This document shows, piece by piece, positions 51,824 to 59,876 of a stretch of DNA of 64,000 nt. Location: positions 434,001 through 498,000 of the forward strand of contig NZ_SNUT01000001.1 in the NCBI RefSeq assembly GCF_012027615.1, read 5' to 3'. This DNA is from Thermococcus sp. 21S7 (GTDB lineage Archaea > Methanobacteriota_B > Thermococci > Thermococcales > Thermococcaceae). Both the position numbers and the translations under genes were made by a program. Position 1 is the stretch's first letter, and the number at the start of each line of letters is the position of its first letter. The notes beneath the pieces are model-generated. The model had not been told where the DNA came from. It saw only the letters and a program-made list of their open reading frames with translations, and did not search any database.

Positions 51824-52420
51824 TCATTCCAGCAGGTGGGGAACCCTTCTAAGCACCGGGATCGTGGCGGCCAGGCCCATGAAGACGTCAATGGCGCTCT
51901 GAATGGCGTTCGGGAGCCCAATGGCGACCCAGAAAGGAACACCAGTCCAACTCTCGACAGCCTGGATCACCTGCTCCCTTGGAAGGCCGAGCCATATCTC
52001 AAGGGCAACGTAGTAGTTGAGGGCCAGCATGAGGGGTATCCTTATCGCGATTCCGGCGAGGTAGGCAACCACCGCAAACAGAAGGAGCCTCTGCCTCGCC
52101 CCATCGCCAAGCTCAAAGCGCGTGAGTCTCCTGGCCGCTTCAAAGCCCACGATGACAGAGAGGGTGGCGAGGGACTTCATCATGGCCCCGAGCCAGCTGG
52201 CCGATGATATCACGCTGAGGCCAGCAAAGAGCAGCAGAACTGCGGTTAATCCCCCGGCGAACCCAGTGAGGAGGTAGACCATCACTATCGGAACCGCCAC
52301 GAGGTCTATCTTCATTCCCCACACGGTGGGCATCTCTATAGGCATCACATCAAAGAGCAGCGAGAGTCCCAGCATCATGCCGATTAGAGCTATCTCCCTC
52401 GAACTCATCCTCACCCTCAT
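51824..52420 (-). CDS. ECF transporter S component
   Basis: About 198 residues with five to six membrane helices, REIALIGMMLGLSLLFDVMPIEMPTV at the start and a later GIAIRIPLMLALNYYVALE segment, of the energy-coupling-factor substrate-binding family. It gives vitamin or metal specificity to a shared ECF module that is not encoded here. ATG 52444 lies inside the TATA box (TTTATAAAA, about 52444-52453) and cannot be the start; I use ATG 52420 (ATG 52408 is also possible). The substrate is unknown; riboflavin and thiamine are candidates. Confidence 0.7.
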   Translation of the reverse strand: MRVRMSSREIALIGMMLGLSLLFDVMPIEMPTVWGMKIDLVAVPIVMVYLLTGFAGGLTAVLLLFAGLSVISSASWLGAMMKSLATLSVIVGFEAARRLTRFELGDGARQRLLLFAVVAYLAGIAIRIPLMLALNYYVALEIWLGLPREQVIQAVESWTGVPFWVAIGLPNAIQSAIDVFMGLAATIPVLRRVPHLLE

Positions 52421-52528
52421 CACCGGAGGGAGTTTGTTCCACATTTTATAAATTTTTGTTCGTATTTTGGAATAAACCTCCCGCCGAGAACCTTAAAAGT
52501 CCGCCCCTTGAGGTAGAAAGGAGGAACC

Positions 52529-53326
52529 ATGTTCACGGTCGGGGAGATATCGGAGCTGGTGGGGGAGATAAGGCGTGAGAATGGCTTTCCTGAGAGCCCG
52601 TTCAGGATAGACGAGGTTCGCTACGACCCCGAGGGCGATAAGCTCTTCATAATCGCCCACGACAGAACGGACAAGAGCGTCATCATAGGCAACAGCTTCG
52701 TCATCGGAAAGCTCCGCGAGAGGCTTGGAGTTAGGCAGGTCACCGTCTACTCAAACCTCGACCTGGAGATAAAGCGGAGGAAGCTTGAGGAGGCCGAAAA
52801 ACTTCTCTCCAAAGAGCTTGAGTTCCTTCTCCCGATAATCGAGGCGGAGAGGAGGTTCCCCCCAAGGAGGTGGCCGGAAGTCCGAGGAAACCTCAAAACG
52901 CTCGTCTTCATGAGCTTCAACGCGAAAGCCCTGCTCGGCTTTGCTGAAAGGCTGAACCTTCCCCACGAGGCCGTTGGAATCCGGTACGCGTTCCCAAGGC
53001 TGAAGTACGAGCCGATAGAAGCCGGGCCGGAGGAACTGTTCTTCCCGGACGAGAGGAAACTTATCGGGATTGCGGAGGATCGTGGGGCAAAGCTCGTTCT
53101 GGCGGATTTTCCCTTCGGTCTGAGATTCGAGAGGGAAATCGCCCTTCTCAACCCATTCCGGCTGCTGCACATAGGCTTCTTCGAGCTGAAGTACCTCTTT
53201 GGCTTTGAGAGGCCCGTGGTGTACGACAAAAAAGCCTTAATTCGGTTCATCACAGACTTAACCTACGAGGGGCTTATGGAATCGACTGACGGGGCCAATC
53301 TAATCTGGAGGATGTGGAGAAGATGA
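52529..53326 (+). CDS. Hypothetical protein, 265 aa
   Basis: Soluble, no recognised family. The N-terminal part (1-90) is alpha/beta, with YDPEGDKLFIIAHDRTDKSVIIG and a lysine/glutamate-rich helix; the later part is richer in Arg, Pro and Phe. ATG 52529 follows GGAGGAACC. It overlaps the kinase-like gene by 4 bp (ATGA), which indicates coupled translation and perhaps a shared role. Confidence 0.7.
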   Translation: MFTVGEISELVGEIRRENGFPESPFRIDEVRYDPEGDKLFIIAHDRTDKSVIIGNSFVIGKLRERLGVRQVTVYSNLDLEIKRRKLEEAEKLLSKELEFLLPIIEAERRFPPRRWPEVRGNLKTLVFMSFNAKALLGFAERLNLPHEAVGIRYAFPRLKYEPIEAGPEELFFPDERKLIGIAEDRGAKLVLADFPFGLRFEREIALLNPFRLLHIGFFELKYLFGFERPVVYDKKALIRFITDLTYEGLMESTDGANLIWRMWRR

Positions 53327-53901
53327 TAGTCGGTGTCGTTGGAAAGATAGCCGCCGGAAAGACGACGATTGCAAAGTTCTTCGAAGAGAGGGGATTCTGC
53401 AGGGTTTCCTGCAGCGACCCGCTGATAGACCTGCTCACCCACAACGTCTCGGACTACTCGTGGATTCCCGAGCTGCCCGAGAAGGCCGAGCCAACGCGCG
53501 AGAGGCTGATAGAATTCGGGAAGTACCTAAAGGATAAGTACGGCGAAGAGGTACTCATAAGGCTCGCCGTCGACAAGATGAGGCACTGTAAGAACATCGT
53601 CATAGACGGCGTCCGCTCGCGGGAGGAAATCGAGGCGATAAAAAGGCTCAGTGGAAAGGTCATCTACGTCGAGGCAAGGCCGGAGATAAGGTTCGAGCGC
53701 TTGATGAAGAGGAAGGCCAGCAAGGACAAGGGCATCAAGAGCTTCAAGGACTTCAAGGCCATGGACGACGCCGAGGAGCGGTTATATCACACGAGCGAGC
53801 TGAAGGGTTTAGCTGACTACGTGATAACCAACGAGGGAACGCTGGAGGGGCTGAGGGAGAAGGTGGAGGCGATAATTGAAGAGGTCACGGGGAATGTTTA
53901 A
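53323..53901 (+). CDS. P-loop nucleotide kinase-like protein
   Basis: 192 residues. Walker A VGKIAAGKTT at residues 6-15, followed by a SCSDPLID segment and a conserved DGVRSREEIEAIKR, like the dephospho-CoA kinase/UPF0200 group of small kinases. The natural substrate is not known. ATG 53323 overlaps the stop of the preceding gene. Confidence 0.75.
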   Translation: MIVGVVGKIAAGKTTIAKFFEERGFCRVSCSDPLIDLLTHNVSDYSWIPELPEKAEPTRERLIEFGKYLKDKYGEEVLIRLAVDKMRHCKNIVIDGVRSREEIEAIKRLSGKVIYVEARPEIRFERLMKRKASKDKGIKSFKDFKAMDDAEERLYHTSELKGLADYVITNEGTLEGLREKVEAIIEEVTGNV

Positions 53902-53935
53902 TAGGGAGTTACACCAAGGAATATTGGGTGGAAGT

Positions 53936-54133
53936 ATGGAGGAGATTATAGAGGCCGTGTATGAGAACGGCGTCCTGAAGCCCCTGAAAAAGCCCCACTT
54001 GCGCGAGCATGAGAGGGTGAAGATAAAGATTATCTGGAGAGGCATAGACGAACTCCTCGACTCCATGGTCATCAGGAAGGTTGAAAAGATCGACCACAAG
54101 CGCCTGAAGGAGGCGTATTATGAGTCGCTCTGA
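53936..54133 (+). CDS. AF2212-type antitoxin (DUF104)
   Basis: 65 residues. The start EEIIEAVYENGVLKPLKKPHLREHERVKIKI is the signature of DUF104 antitoxins, which form a beta-rich domain and partner with PIN toxins. GGGTGG precedes ATG 53936. It overlaps the toxin gene by 14 bp. Confidence 0.88.
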   Translation: MEEIIEAVYENGVLKPLKKPHLREHERVKIKIIWRGIDELLDSMVIRKVEKIDHKRLKEAYYESL

Positions 54134-54581
54134 GGTCTTTGTGGATTCATCAGTTTTCGTTGGTCTGCACCTTGGGGATCCAAGGGCAAAGGCGCTCGTC
54201 AAGAAAGCCATAGATGAAGGACATACTCTGGTCACGAACCCTGTAGTGTTTTCAGAGACAGTTTACAAGGTCATGTTTACCCTTGCCATTCAAGACGGCC
54301 TTAAAGGGGCCTATGACCTCAAAAAGCATTTGAAAGACTACACTTTCGTGTATGGAAGGGTCAAGACAGCCCTTGAGGAACTCAGCGAGGCAGGGTTTTT
54401 AAAAATCGTCCCCCTAAGCGAAAACACAATAAAACTCGCGCCTCAAATTGGAAAGGACCACGAACTCTTACCAAACGATTCTCTCATCGCCGCAACGTGC
54501 AAGGAGCATGGAATCGAGCTGATCCTGACGTTTGATTCTGACTTCGAGAGGGTTCCATTCCTGAAAACCTTTGAGGGATGA
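54120..54581 (+). CDS. VapC-type PIN-domain toxin, second
   Basis: 153 residues. PIN residues: Asp in VFVDSSVFVG, Glu in FSETVYKV, Asp in LLPNDSLIAATCKEHG and Asp pairs in FDSDFERV. Probably an RNA-cutting toxin neutralised by the preceding antitoxin. ATG 54120 overlaps the antitoxin gene. It also touches the next gene (TudS-like), which may share its transcript. Confidence 0.87.
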   Translation: MSRSEVFVDSSVFVGLHLGDPRAKALVKKAIDEGHTLVTNPVVFSETVYKVMFTLAIQDGLKGAYDLKKHLKDYTFVYGRVKTALEELSEAGFLKIVPLSENTIKLAPQIGKDHELLPNDSLIAATCKEHGIELILTFDSDFERVPFLKTFEG

Positions 54582-54583
54582 CC

Positions 54584-55171
54584 ATGAAGCTCCTCATCAT
54601 CGCCCCCTGCCTGTTGAGTCCGTTCTACGTCTACCGCGGGGCAAAGGGGAAGGAGTACGAGACGGCGAGGCTCCTGAGGGAACTGATTGGAGAGCTCGAC
54701 GAGGACTGGCAGGTGTTGGCCTATCCGTGCCCCGAATACGAGCTGATTGGCTGGCCGAGGGCGCCAGCGAGCAGGGAGGTTTTTGAGAGGCTCGGCATGC
54801 GCGAGAGGGCAGAGACAATAGCGGACTTCATCGGAAGGATTTTAACAGAAGAAAAGCCGGAAAGGGTCGTTTTCATAGGCGTTAAAGGTTCACCGACCTG
54901 CGGAGTCTTCCACACGAGCTCAAGCGACCCGAAGAGCTATCCCTACTCGGCCATGCAGGAGTTCTTCTACCTGAGCAAGGAGGAGAGACTGGGCCGATCA
55001 AAGGAAATCGTTGACGGACAAGACTTCAGGCTGGTGAACCTGCCCGGAATACTCTTCGAGATACTCATGGCGCGGTTTCCGGAGGGAACCTACATCGAGT
55101 TCGACAAGGATGCCATCGAGGGGAGCATGAAAAGGGTTAAAGCGATTCTCGCCGAATTAGGGGCCAGATGA
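54584..55171 (+). CDS. TudS/DUF523-related putative desulfidase
   Basis: 195 residues. Cys9 (APCLL), Cys49 (YPCPEYE) and Cys106 (GSPTCGV) match in order and spacing the three cysteines that bind a 4Fe-4S cluster in thiouracil desulfidase (TudS). The family is annotated as TudS-related or DUF523-like; substrate here unknown. ATG 54584 follows GAGGGATG; ATG 54578 overlaps the toxin stop. Possibly co-transcribed with the toxin-antitoxin pair. Confidence 0.7.
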   Translation: MKLLIIAPCLLSPFYVYRGAKGKEYETARLLRELIGELDEDWQVLAYPCPEYELIGWPRAPASREVFERLGMRERAETIADFIGRILTEEKPERVVFIGVKGSPTCGVFHTSSSDPKSYPYSAMQEFFYLSKEERLGRSKEIVDGQDFRLVNLPGILFEILMARFPEGTYIEFDKDAIEGSMKRVKAILAELGAR

Positions 55172-55177
55172 TGCACC

Positions 55178-55744
55178 ATGATGTGGTACACGCACGTGGT
55201 TTTTGGAGTTCTCTTCTACCTGATAGCGGTTCTCTTCGGCGCGCCGATGAGCTTTCTGGACATCGGTATGGCCGCCTTCGGCGCCCTGATGCCCGACATA
55301 GATCACCCCAAGTCGTACATCTCGACCAAGCTGCCCGGCGGAACGGTCATGCCTCGGTTCGTGGAGCACAGGGGCGCTACCCATACGATAGAGGCCGCCC
55401 TGCTAATAACCGCCCTCGTTGGCGGCCTGGCGTACTGGATAACGAAGGGCTACTGGCCTGCGGTGGCGTTCTTCATCGGCTACATCTCGCACCTCTTCGC
55501 AGATACGCTGACGGTTTCAGGCATCAAGTGGAGCCGCTTCTCAAAATTCCACCCGCGGGGGAAGATAAGAACCGGAACCAAGGGCGAGGGGCTGGTCTTA
55601 ATCCTCGCCACCTTCACCACGGTGATGCTCTTCGCCTACATCCTCATGCCGGAGGAAACGAGCAAGAACCTCGGCTGGGCCATGCTGATAGCCCTGATGG
55701 CGACCTTCACGATAATAGGGAAGAAACTGAAGAGGTTGAAATAA
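55178..55744 (+). CDS. DUF457/YdjM-type membrane-bound hydrolase-like protein
   Basis: 188 residues with about four membrane helices. GALMPDIDHPKSYIS and EHRGATHTI supply Asp and His residues typical of the membrane-bound metal-dependent hydrolase family (YdjM/YbcI), and GYISHLFADTLTVSGI a third His/Asp set. Biological role not established. ATG 55178 starts 6 bp after the previous gene. Confidence 0.83.
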   Translation: MMWYTHVVFGVLFYLIAVLFGAPMSFLDIGMAAFGALMPDIDHPKSYISTKLPGGTVMPRFVEHRGATHTIEAALLITALVGGLAYWITKGYWPAVAFFIGYISHLFADTLTVSGIKWSRFSKFHPRGKIRTGTKGEGLVLILATFTTVMLFAYILMPEETSKNLGWAMLIALMATFTIIGKKLKRLK

Positions 55745-55771
55745 TAGTAGAATCCCCTGAGGGAGACTGGA

Positions 55772-56812
55772 TTAAGAATTCCTGTACAAAATGTCCCCAC
55801 AAACGGTAATCTCTTTTGTATTTATTTCCTTCCAAGAAATTGCATGATAACAATACCCGTTTTTTAGTATTAGATAATCTTCATCTAAAAAGTCAAGCAA
55901 AACGCCATCTATAACTGTCCCATCTCTTGTGAAGACTTTTATCCACGGGGTAGATATGTCATTTTCTTTCACTTTCAATTTCCAAAGAAGAGAAGTTAAA
56001 TTTGATTCAATCTTGCTGGTTATATATCCAATTACAAAAAATTCCACAGCAAACACAATAAATATCCAAATTTTGACGGTATCTGAGACACTGCTCAAGC
56101 TAATGTCGAACTGAGAGAGAAGAGAAAGCATCATAGCAATTAACATTAAAGAAGTTTTGAGTTTGTCATTCCACGTATTCACCAATAAAGATCTCCGGAA
56201 AAGAATAATTGTTAGTGCGGTAATTCCACAAGAAACTAAAAAGAGTAACTCCCCACTCCATTGAACAACTTGAAGCTTGGCAACATAATAAGCAAAAAAC
56301 GTTCCGACAAATCCAAATGCTGAAAAAACATAGATTAAATATGAAGAGCCTCCAGCAATTTTAAGACCATCAAAATTAAGGTTTTGGGGTATTTTCTTCT
56401 TTATGATACTAAACTGTGAGAAAACAAACCCCCAGAACAAAAAAATCAACCAGGAAAAGTATACTACAACCACTAAAAGTCCATAATAAAAATCGAGTAC
56501 TCTTTTCTCAATACTAACAAAGCTTATCCATAGAAGGTACAAGAGAAACAATTTAGAGACCGACCACAAGCTGTATGCCTTTAAAACATTAGTTGGAACA
56601 ATTAACGTCATTATATTCCTCACCTGTTTTTTGGTTTCGGCAAAAAGAGAATAGATGTTACAATAAGAAAGCAAGTGTCTTTGAAGTCGGGACCTCTTTG
56701 ATAAGTTGAATAACTCAATTCTATTTTTTATGCTATCCCATACCACCAAGACAAAAGATAATACAGCACCAATCGCTCCAAGGAGTTGAGAGAGCGAATT
56801 GAGATTCACCAT
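55772..56812 (-). CDS. AT-rich integral membrane protein, unknown
   Basis: About 346 residues with roughly eight to nine hydrophobic segments and a soluble C-terminal domain (about 280-346, FTRDGTVIDGVLLDFLDEDYLILKNG) that looks like a small beta-barrel. No family recognised. Base composition and codon use (many ATA, TTT, AAA, GAT codons) are very different from flanking GC-rich genes, suggesting recent transfer. TATA AAATTTAAGATTTC is centred near 56850, so ATG 56839 would lie upstream of transcription start; ATG 56812 after GGGGG is preferred. Confidence 0.65.
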   Translation of the reverse strand: MVNLNSLSQLLGAIGAVLSFVLVVWDSIKNRIELFNLSKRSRLQRHLLSYCNIYSLFAETKKQVRNIMTLIVPTNVLKAYSLWSVSKLFLLYLLWISFVSIEKRVLDFYYGLLVVVVYFSWLIFLFWGFVFSQFSIIKKKIPQNLNFDGLKIAGGSSYLIYVFSAFGFVGTFFAYYVAKLQVVQWSGELLFLVSCGITALTIILFRRSLLVNTWNDKLKTSLMLIAMMLSLLSQFDISLSSVSDTVKIWIFIVFAVEFFVIGYITSKIESNLTSLLWKLKVKENDISTPWIKVFTRDGTVIDGVLLDFLDEDYLILKNGYCYHAISWKEINTKEITVCGDILYRNS

Positions 56813-56875
56813 GGCCCCCAATACTAATTTTTGTCCCATTGAAATCTTAAATTTTGTGCAAGAGATTATCCAGTA

Positions 56876-58225
56876 TTAAATCCTCTCAATCGCCTCCCTC
56901 ACCAGCCTCTCCGCCTTCTCCATGAGCTCCTTAGCCCTCTCTTCGGTGTGGGCTTCCAGAGTTATGCGCATTATCGGCTCGGTTCCACTCGGGCGGAAGA
57001 GAATCCACCAGTCCCCATTTTCAATCCTGACCCCGTCTATGTCTATGAGCCTCTCGTAGTCGAAGCTCTGGAGTGCTTCCCTCGCTATAATCTCCATCGC
57101 CTTCCCCTTCTTCTCGTTGGGGCAGGGTATCTTCGCCCTCAGCGTGACGTAGCGCGGAACTTCCTTTGCCAGCTCGCTCAGCGGACCGAGTTTATCAATC
57201 ATCTCAAGGACGAGAGCACCGGCGAAGATTCCGTCGGGGGTGAGGTTCCACTCGGGCATTATCCACGTTCCGCTCGGCTCGCCGCCGAAGACCCCGCCGT
57301 GCTTAGCTAATTCGTCAGCGACGGCAACGTCCCCGACGCGCGTCCTTATCACCTCGCCGCCGAGGGGTCTGACGTAGTCATCGAGGGCGAAGCCCGCATC
57401 GACCGTCGTCACGATTTTGCCCCTTCCGAACTTCCTGAGCATGTAGCCGGCTATGAGGCTGAGCATGACCTCGTACTCGATGAAGTTGCCCTCATCATCC
57501 ACAACTCCAATCCTGTCGGCGTCGCCGTCGTGGGCTATGCCGACGTCGGCCTTCATGACCCTAACAGTCCTCGCCAGCCCAGAAAGGCTCTCCGCGTTCG
57601 GCTCAAGCTCCCTGACGAAGAAACCGCTGGGGTGAGAGTTAAGGCTTATCACGCGGTTGCCCATCTCCCTCTGGAGGTAGGGGCTTAGAATGGAGCCGGC
57701 CCCGTTGCCCGAATCGATAACGACCGTGTAAGAACCGTCCAAGTGAACCATCCCAAGGGCTTTCCTTATGTACTCCTCCCTTGGGTCAGCCTTTCTGAGC
57801 GTTCCAATTTCATTCCATGGGGCTTTTTTGAAGTTCCCGGATTCCAGAACAGCCTCAAGCCTGTTCTCCATCTCGGGGGTGTAGGCCATTCCGTTGTTCT
57901 GCCAGACTTTTATGCCGTTGTACTCGGGCGGGTTGTGGCTTGCCGTGATAGTGACGCCGGCATCGGCACCGTAGAGCTTGATGGCGAAGCCGGTCAGGGG
58001 CGTGGGCGCGAGGCCGATGTCTATTACGTCTATTCCAGCCGACAGGAGTCCGCTCACCAGGGCCCTCTTCAGCATCTCGCCGCTCGTCCTCGTGTCCATG
58101 CCGACGACGACCGTTCCCCCGCCGAGGCAAGTCCCCAGTGCCCTGCCGACGCTTAAGGCTAGCTCCGGGGTTAGCTTGTCATTGACGATCTCTCGAATCC
58201 CGCTGGTTCCAAAGTACCTTCCCAT
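56876..58225 (-). CDS. glmM: Phosphoglucosamine/phosphohexomutase
   Basis: 449-residue alpha-D-phosphohexomutase. Domain [18 protein letters not shown], phosphoserine loop [11 protein letters not shown] near residues 93-103, metal loop DGDADR near 240, sugar loop GGEPSGT near 325, phosphate-binding [10 protein letters not shown] near 410. It makes glucosamine-1-phosphate for UDP-GlcNAc; a phosphomannomutase function is the alternative. ATG 58225 follows GGTGGT; the longer upstream in-frame extension has no support. Confidence 0.88.
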   Translation of the reverse strand: MGRYFGTSGIREIVNDKLTPELALSVGRALGTCLGGGTVVVGMDTRTSGEMLKRALVSGLLSAGIDVIDIGLAPTPLTGFAIKLYGADAGVTITASHNPPEYNGIKVWQNNGMAYTPEMENRLEAVLESGNFKKAPWNEIGTLRKADPREEYIRKALGMVHLDGSYTVVIDSGNGAGSILSPYLQREMGNRVISLNSHPSGFFVRELEPNAESLSGLARTVRVMKADVGIAHDGDADRIGVVDDEGNFIEYEVMLSLIAGYMLRKFGRGKIVTTVDAGFALDDYVRPLGGEVIRTRVGDVAVADELAKHGGVFGGEPSGTWIMPEWNLTPDGIFAGALVLEMIDKLGPLSELAKEVPRYVTLRAKIPCPNEKKGKAMEIIAREALQSFDYERLIDIDGVRIENGDWWILFRPSGTEPIMRITLEAHTEERAKELMEKAERLVREAIERI

Positions 58226-58286
58226 GGGCACCACCTGGCTAAAGACGTATATATGATGGGCGAATATAATCCTTTGGGTGATGGCC

Positions 58287-58697
58287 ATGGATGAGAACCT
58301 CCCCTACGCCAAGGGAGCACTCATGTTTTCTCTCATAGCCGTCGCGGTACTAACCTTCGCGGGCCTCTACTTCGACGTGAGGATTACACTGATTTCCCTG
58401 CCCCTGCTCGTCTTCCTCGCGGTTATCTTCATAGGCTGGAGCGCCAACCGGTGCCTGAACAAGGGGGAGATGAGAAGGGCCATAGCTGCGACCCTCGTAG
58501 CGACGTTCATCGTCCTCGTCCTGGGAAGCGACTACATTACGGTGCCCTCCGAGCTGAGAAACTACCTCCTCGGCGTTCTCTCAACGATAATAGGCTTCTA
58601 CTTCGGCTACCGTGGCAGGGAGACGGAAGAGGAGAGGATGGAGCGCATAATCCGCGGCCTCGGGGTCAACATCCCAGGAAACGAAAAAGAGGGCTGA
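58287..58697 (+). CDS. Small membrane protein, 136 aa
   Basis: Four hydrophobic helices ([66 protein letters not shown]) and a basic/acidic cytosolic tail. No family recognised. ATG 58287 follows GGGTGAT. Divergent from glmM with about 60 bp between. The tail is overlapped in antisense by the next minus-strand gene. Confidence 0.6.
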   Translation: MDENLPYAKGALMFSLIAVAVLTFAGLYFDVRITLISLPLLVFLAVIFIGWSANRCLNKGEMRRAIAATLVATFIVLVLGSDYITVPSELRNYLLGVLSTIIGFYFGYRGRETEEERMERIIRGLGVNIPGNEKEG

Positions 58698-59167
58698 GGC
58701 CCTCCGGGGCCCCAGCATTTTGAGCGTCCACAGGCGGAACAGGCAGAAAAGGAAAGGTCAGAAAGACCAGACAAAGGTCCGGACTGCTTCTTCTCCAGCC
58801 GGTATATCCCAACCGAGACCGTATAGCTCTCAACGTTCACGGGAGCCTTGTAGTCAATCCTGACCTGGAACGGTTGCGTTGAACCGTAGATTAGCTCGTC
58901 GGTCTCGGACTCGGTCAGGACGTTGCCCTTCTCGTCGAGGATGGTTATCTTCTCCACGGTTCCCTCGCTCCGGGCGGTTATCTTGTACTTGCCAGGCTCA
59001 AGGACGTGGCTGAGGTAAAAGACGTCCCCGCTGACGGTCTCATTCTTGACCTCGACCGGAACCTTCGTGTAGGCGGTATCGTAGTAGTACTGCATCCCGA
59101 AGATTGCCGCGACTCCGATGAAGAGGAGCAGGAAGAAGCCAACCAAGAGTTTCTTGAGCAGTCCCAT
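58607..59167 (-). CDS. Membrane-anchored protein with over-long C-terminus
   Basis: 186 codons. N-terminal membrane anchor (LLKKLLVGFFLLLFIGVAAIFGM) and a beta-rich domain (about 30-130) that ends near YRLEKKQSG. After that, the composition changes to Ser/Pro/Cys/Gly and the frame runs in antisense over the last 91 bp of the neighbouring gene. The natural stop may have been lost, or a frameshift lies near 58770-58800. It is in a same-strand cluster with two secreted proteins. Confidence 0.5.
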   Translation of the reverse strand: MGLLKKLLVGFFLLLFIGVAAIFGMQYYYDTAYTKVPVEVKNETVSGDVFYLSHVLEPGKYKITARSEGTVEKITILDEKGNVLTESETDELIYGSTQPFQVRIDYKAPVNVESYTVSVGIYRLEKKQSGPLSGLSDLSFSACSACGRSKCWGPGGPQPSFSFPGMLTPRPRIMRSILSSSVSLPR

Positions 59168-59171
59168 TTTC

Positions 59172-59876
59172 TCACCTCCCTCCAGTTTTAGAAACCGTCA
59201 CCAGTCCCGGGAGTTCTCCAGAGGTAACCTCCCCGCTCTGGAGCCGTATTATATCCTCGGAGGACATCGAGAGAGTCACCGTCCCGTTCTCGGTTAGGTA
59301 GGTTATCGAAACGGTCTCCACCCAGGGGGCGTCCTCCAGGACGACGAAGGCCATCGCGAAGTAGTCCTTCCAGAAGCCCTCCCCGTCGGCGAGGTACTCC
59401 AGGGTTACCGAAGCCGTCTCGTTGGTCAGTTCAACGCTTTGAACCCTCGCATCGAACAGGGTGAGGTCGCTCTCGATCCTGAATTCGGGCCTCCTGATGT
59501 CTTCAAACTCGGCGTTCTCAAAGTCCCCATTCATCACTGTCAGTGCCAGCAGTGGTTCGCCTAGATAGTACGCCTCCACGCGGACCCTCCTGGCGTGGCT
59601 TGAGGAGTAGGTCAACTCGGCAACGTCGTAGAGCATCGCGGTGAGGTTGTCATCGACGGCGGGGATGCTCATCCTGACCAAAGCGTCCTCCCCGGAGAGG
59701 GAGACCCGAACCTCCGTGGCGCCGAGGGCCTTAACCTCGTCCTGCAGCGATGAAACCTCTCCCGAAGAACTTCCGCCATCAAGGCCCGGAATGCCCTCCG
59801 GAACCTCGACCTCTCCGCTGATGTAGAGGTAAGCCCCCACGAGCAGGAGAATCAGGAGAACGGCCCAGCCCTTCAT
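59172..59876 (-). CDS. Hypothetical membrane-anchored extracytoplasmic protein
   Basis: 234 residues. One N-terminal transmembrane segment (WAVLLILLLVGAYLYIS) followed by a Ser/Gly linker and a beta-rich domain with several NxT/S sites, no catalytic motif known to me. Its start overlaps the stop of the upstream gene by 4 bp (ATGA). Begins 5 bp before the next member of the cluster on the minus strand. Probably acts on the cell surface with the two neighbours. Confidence 0.65.
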   Translation of the reverse strand: MKGWAVLLILLLVGAYLYISGEVEVPEGIPGLDGGSSSGEVSSLQDEVKALGATEVRVSLSGEDALVRMSIPAVDDNLTAMLYDVAELTYSSSHARRVRVEAYYLGEPLLALTVMNGDFENAEFEDIRRPEFRIESDLTLFDARVQSVELTNETASVTLEYLADGEGFWKDYFAMAFVVLEDAPWVETVSITYLTENGTVTLSMSSEDIIRLQSGEVTSGELPGLVTVSKTGGR

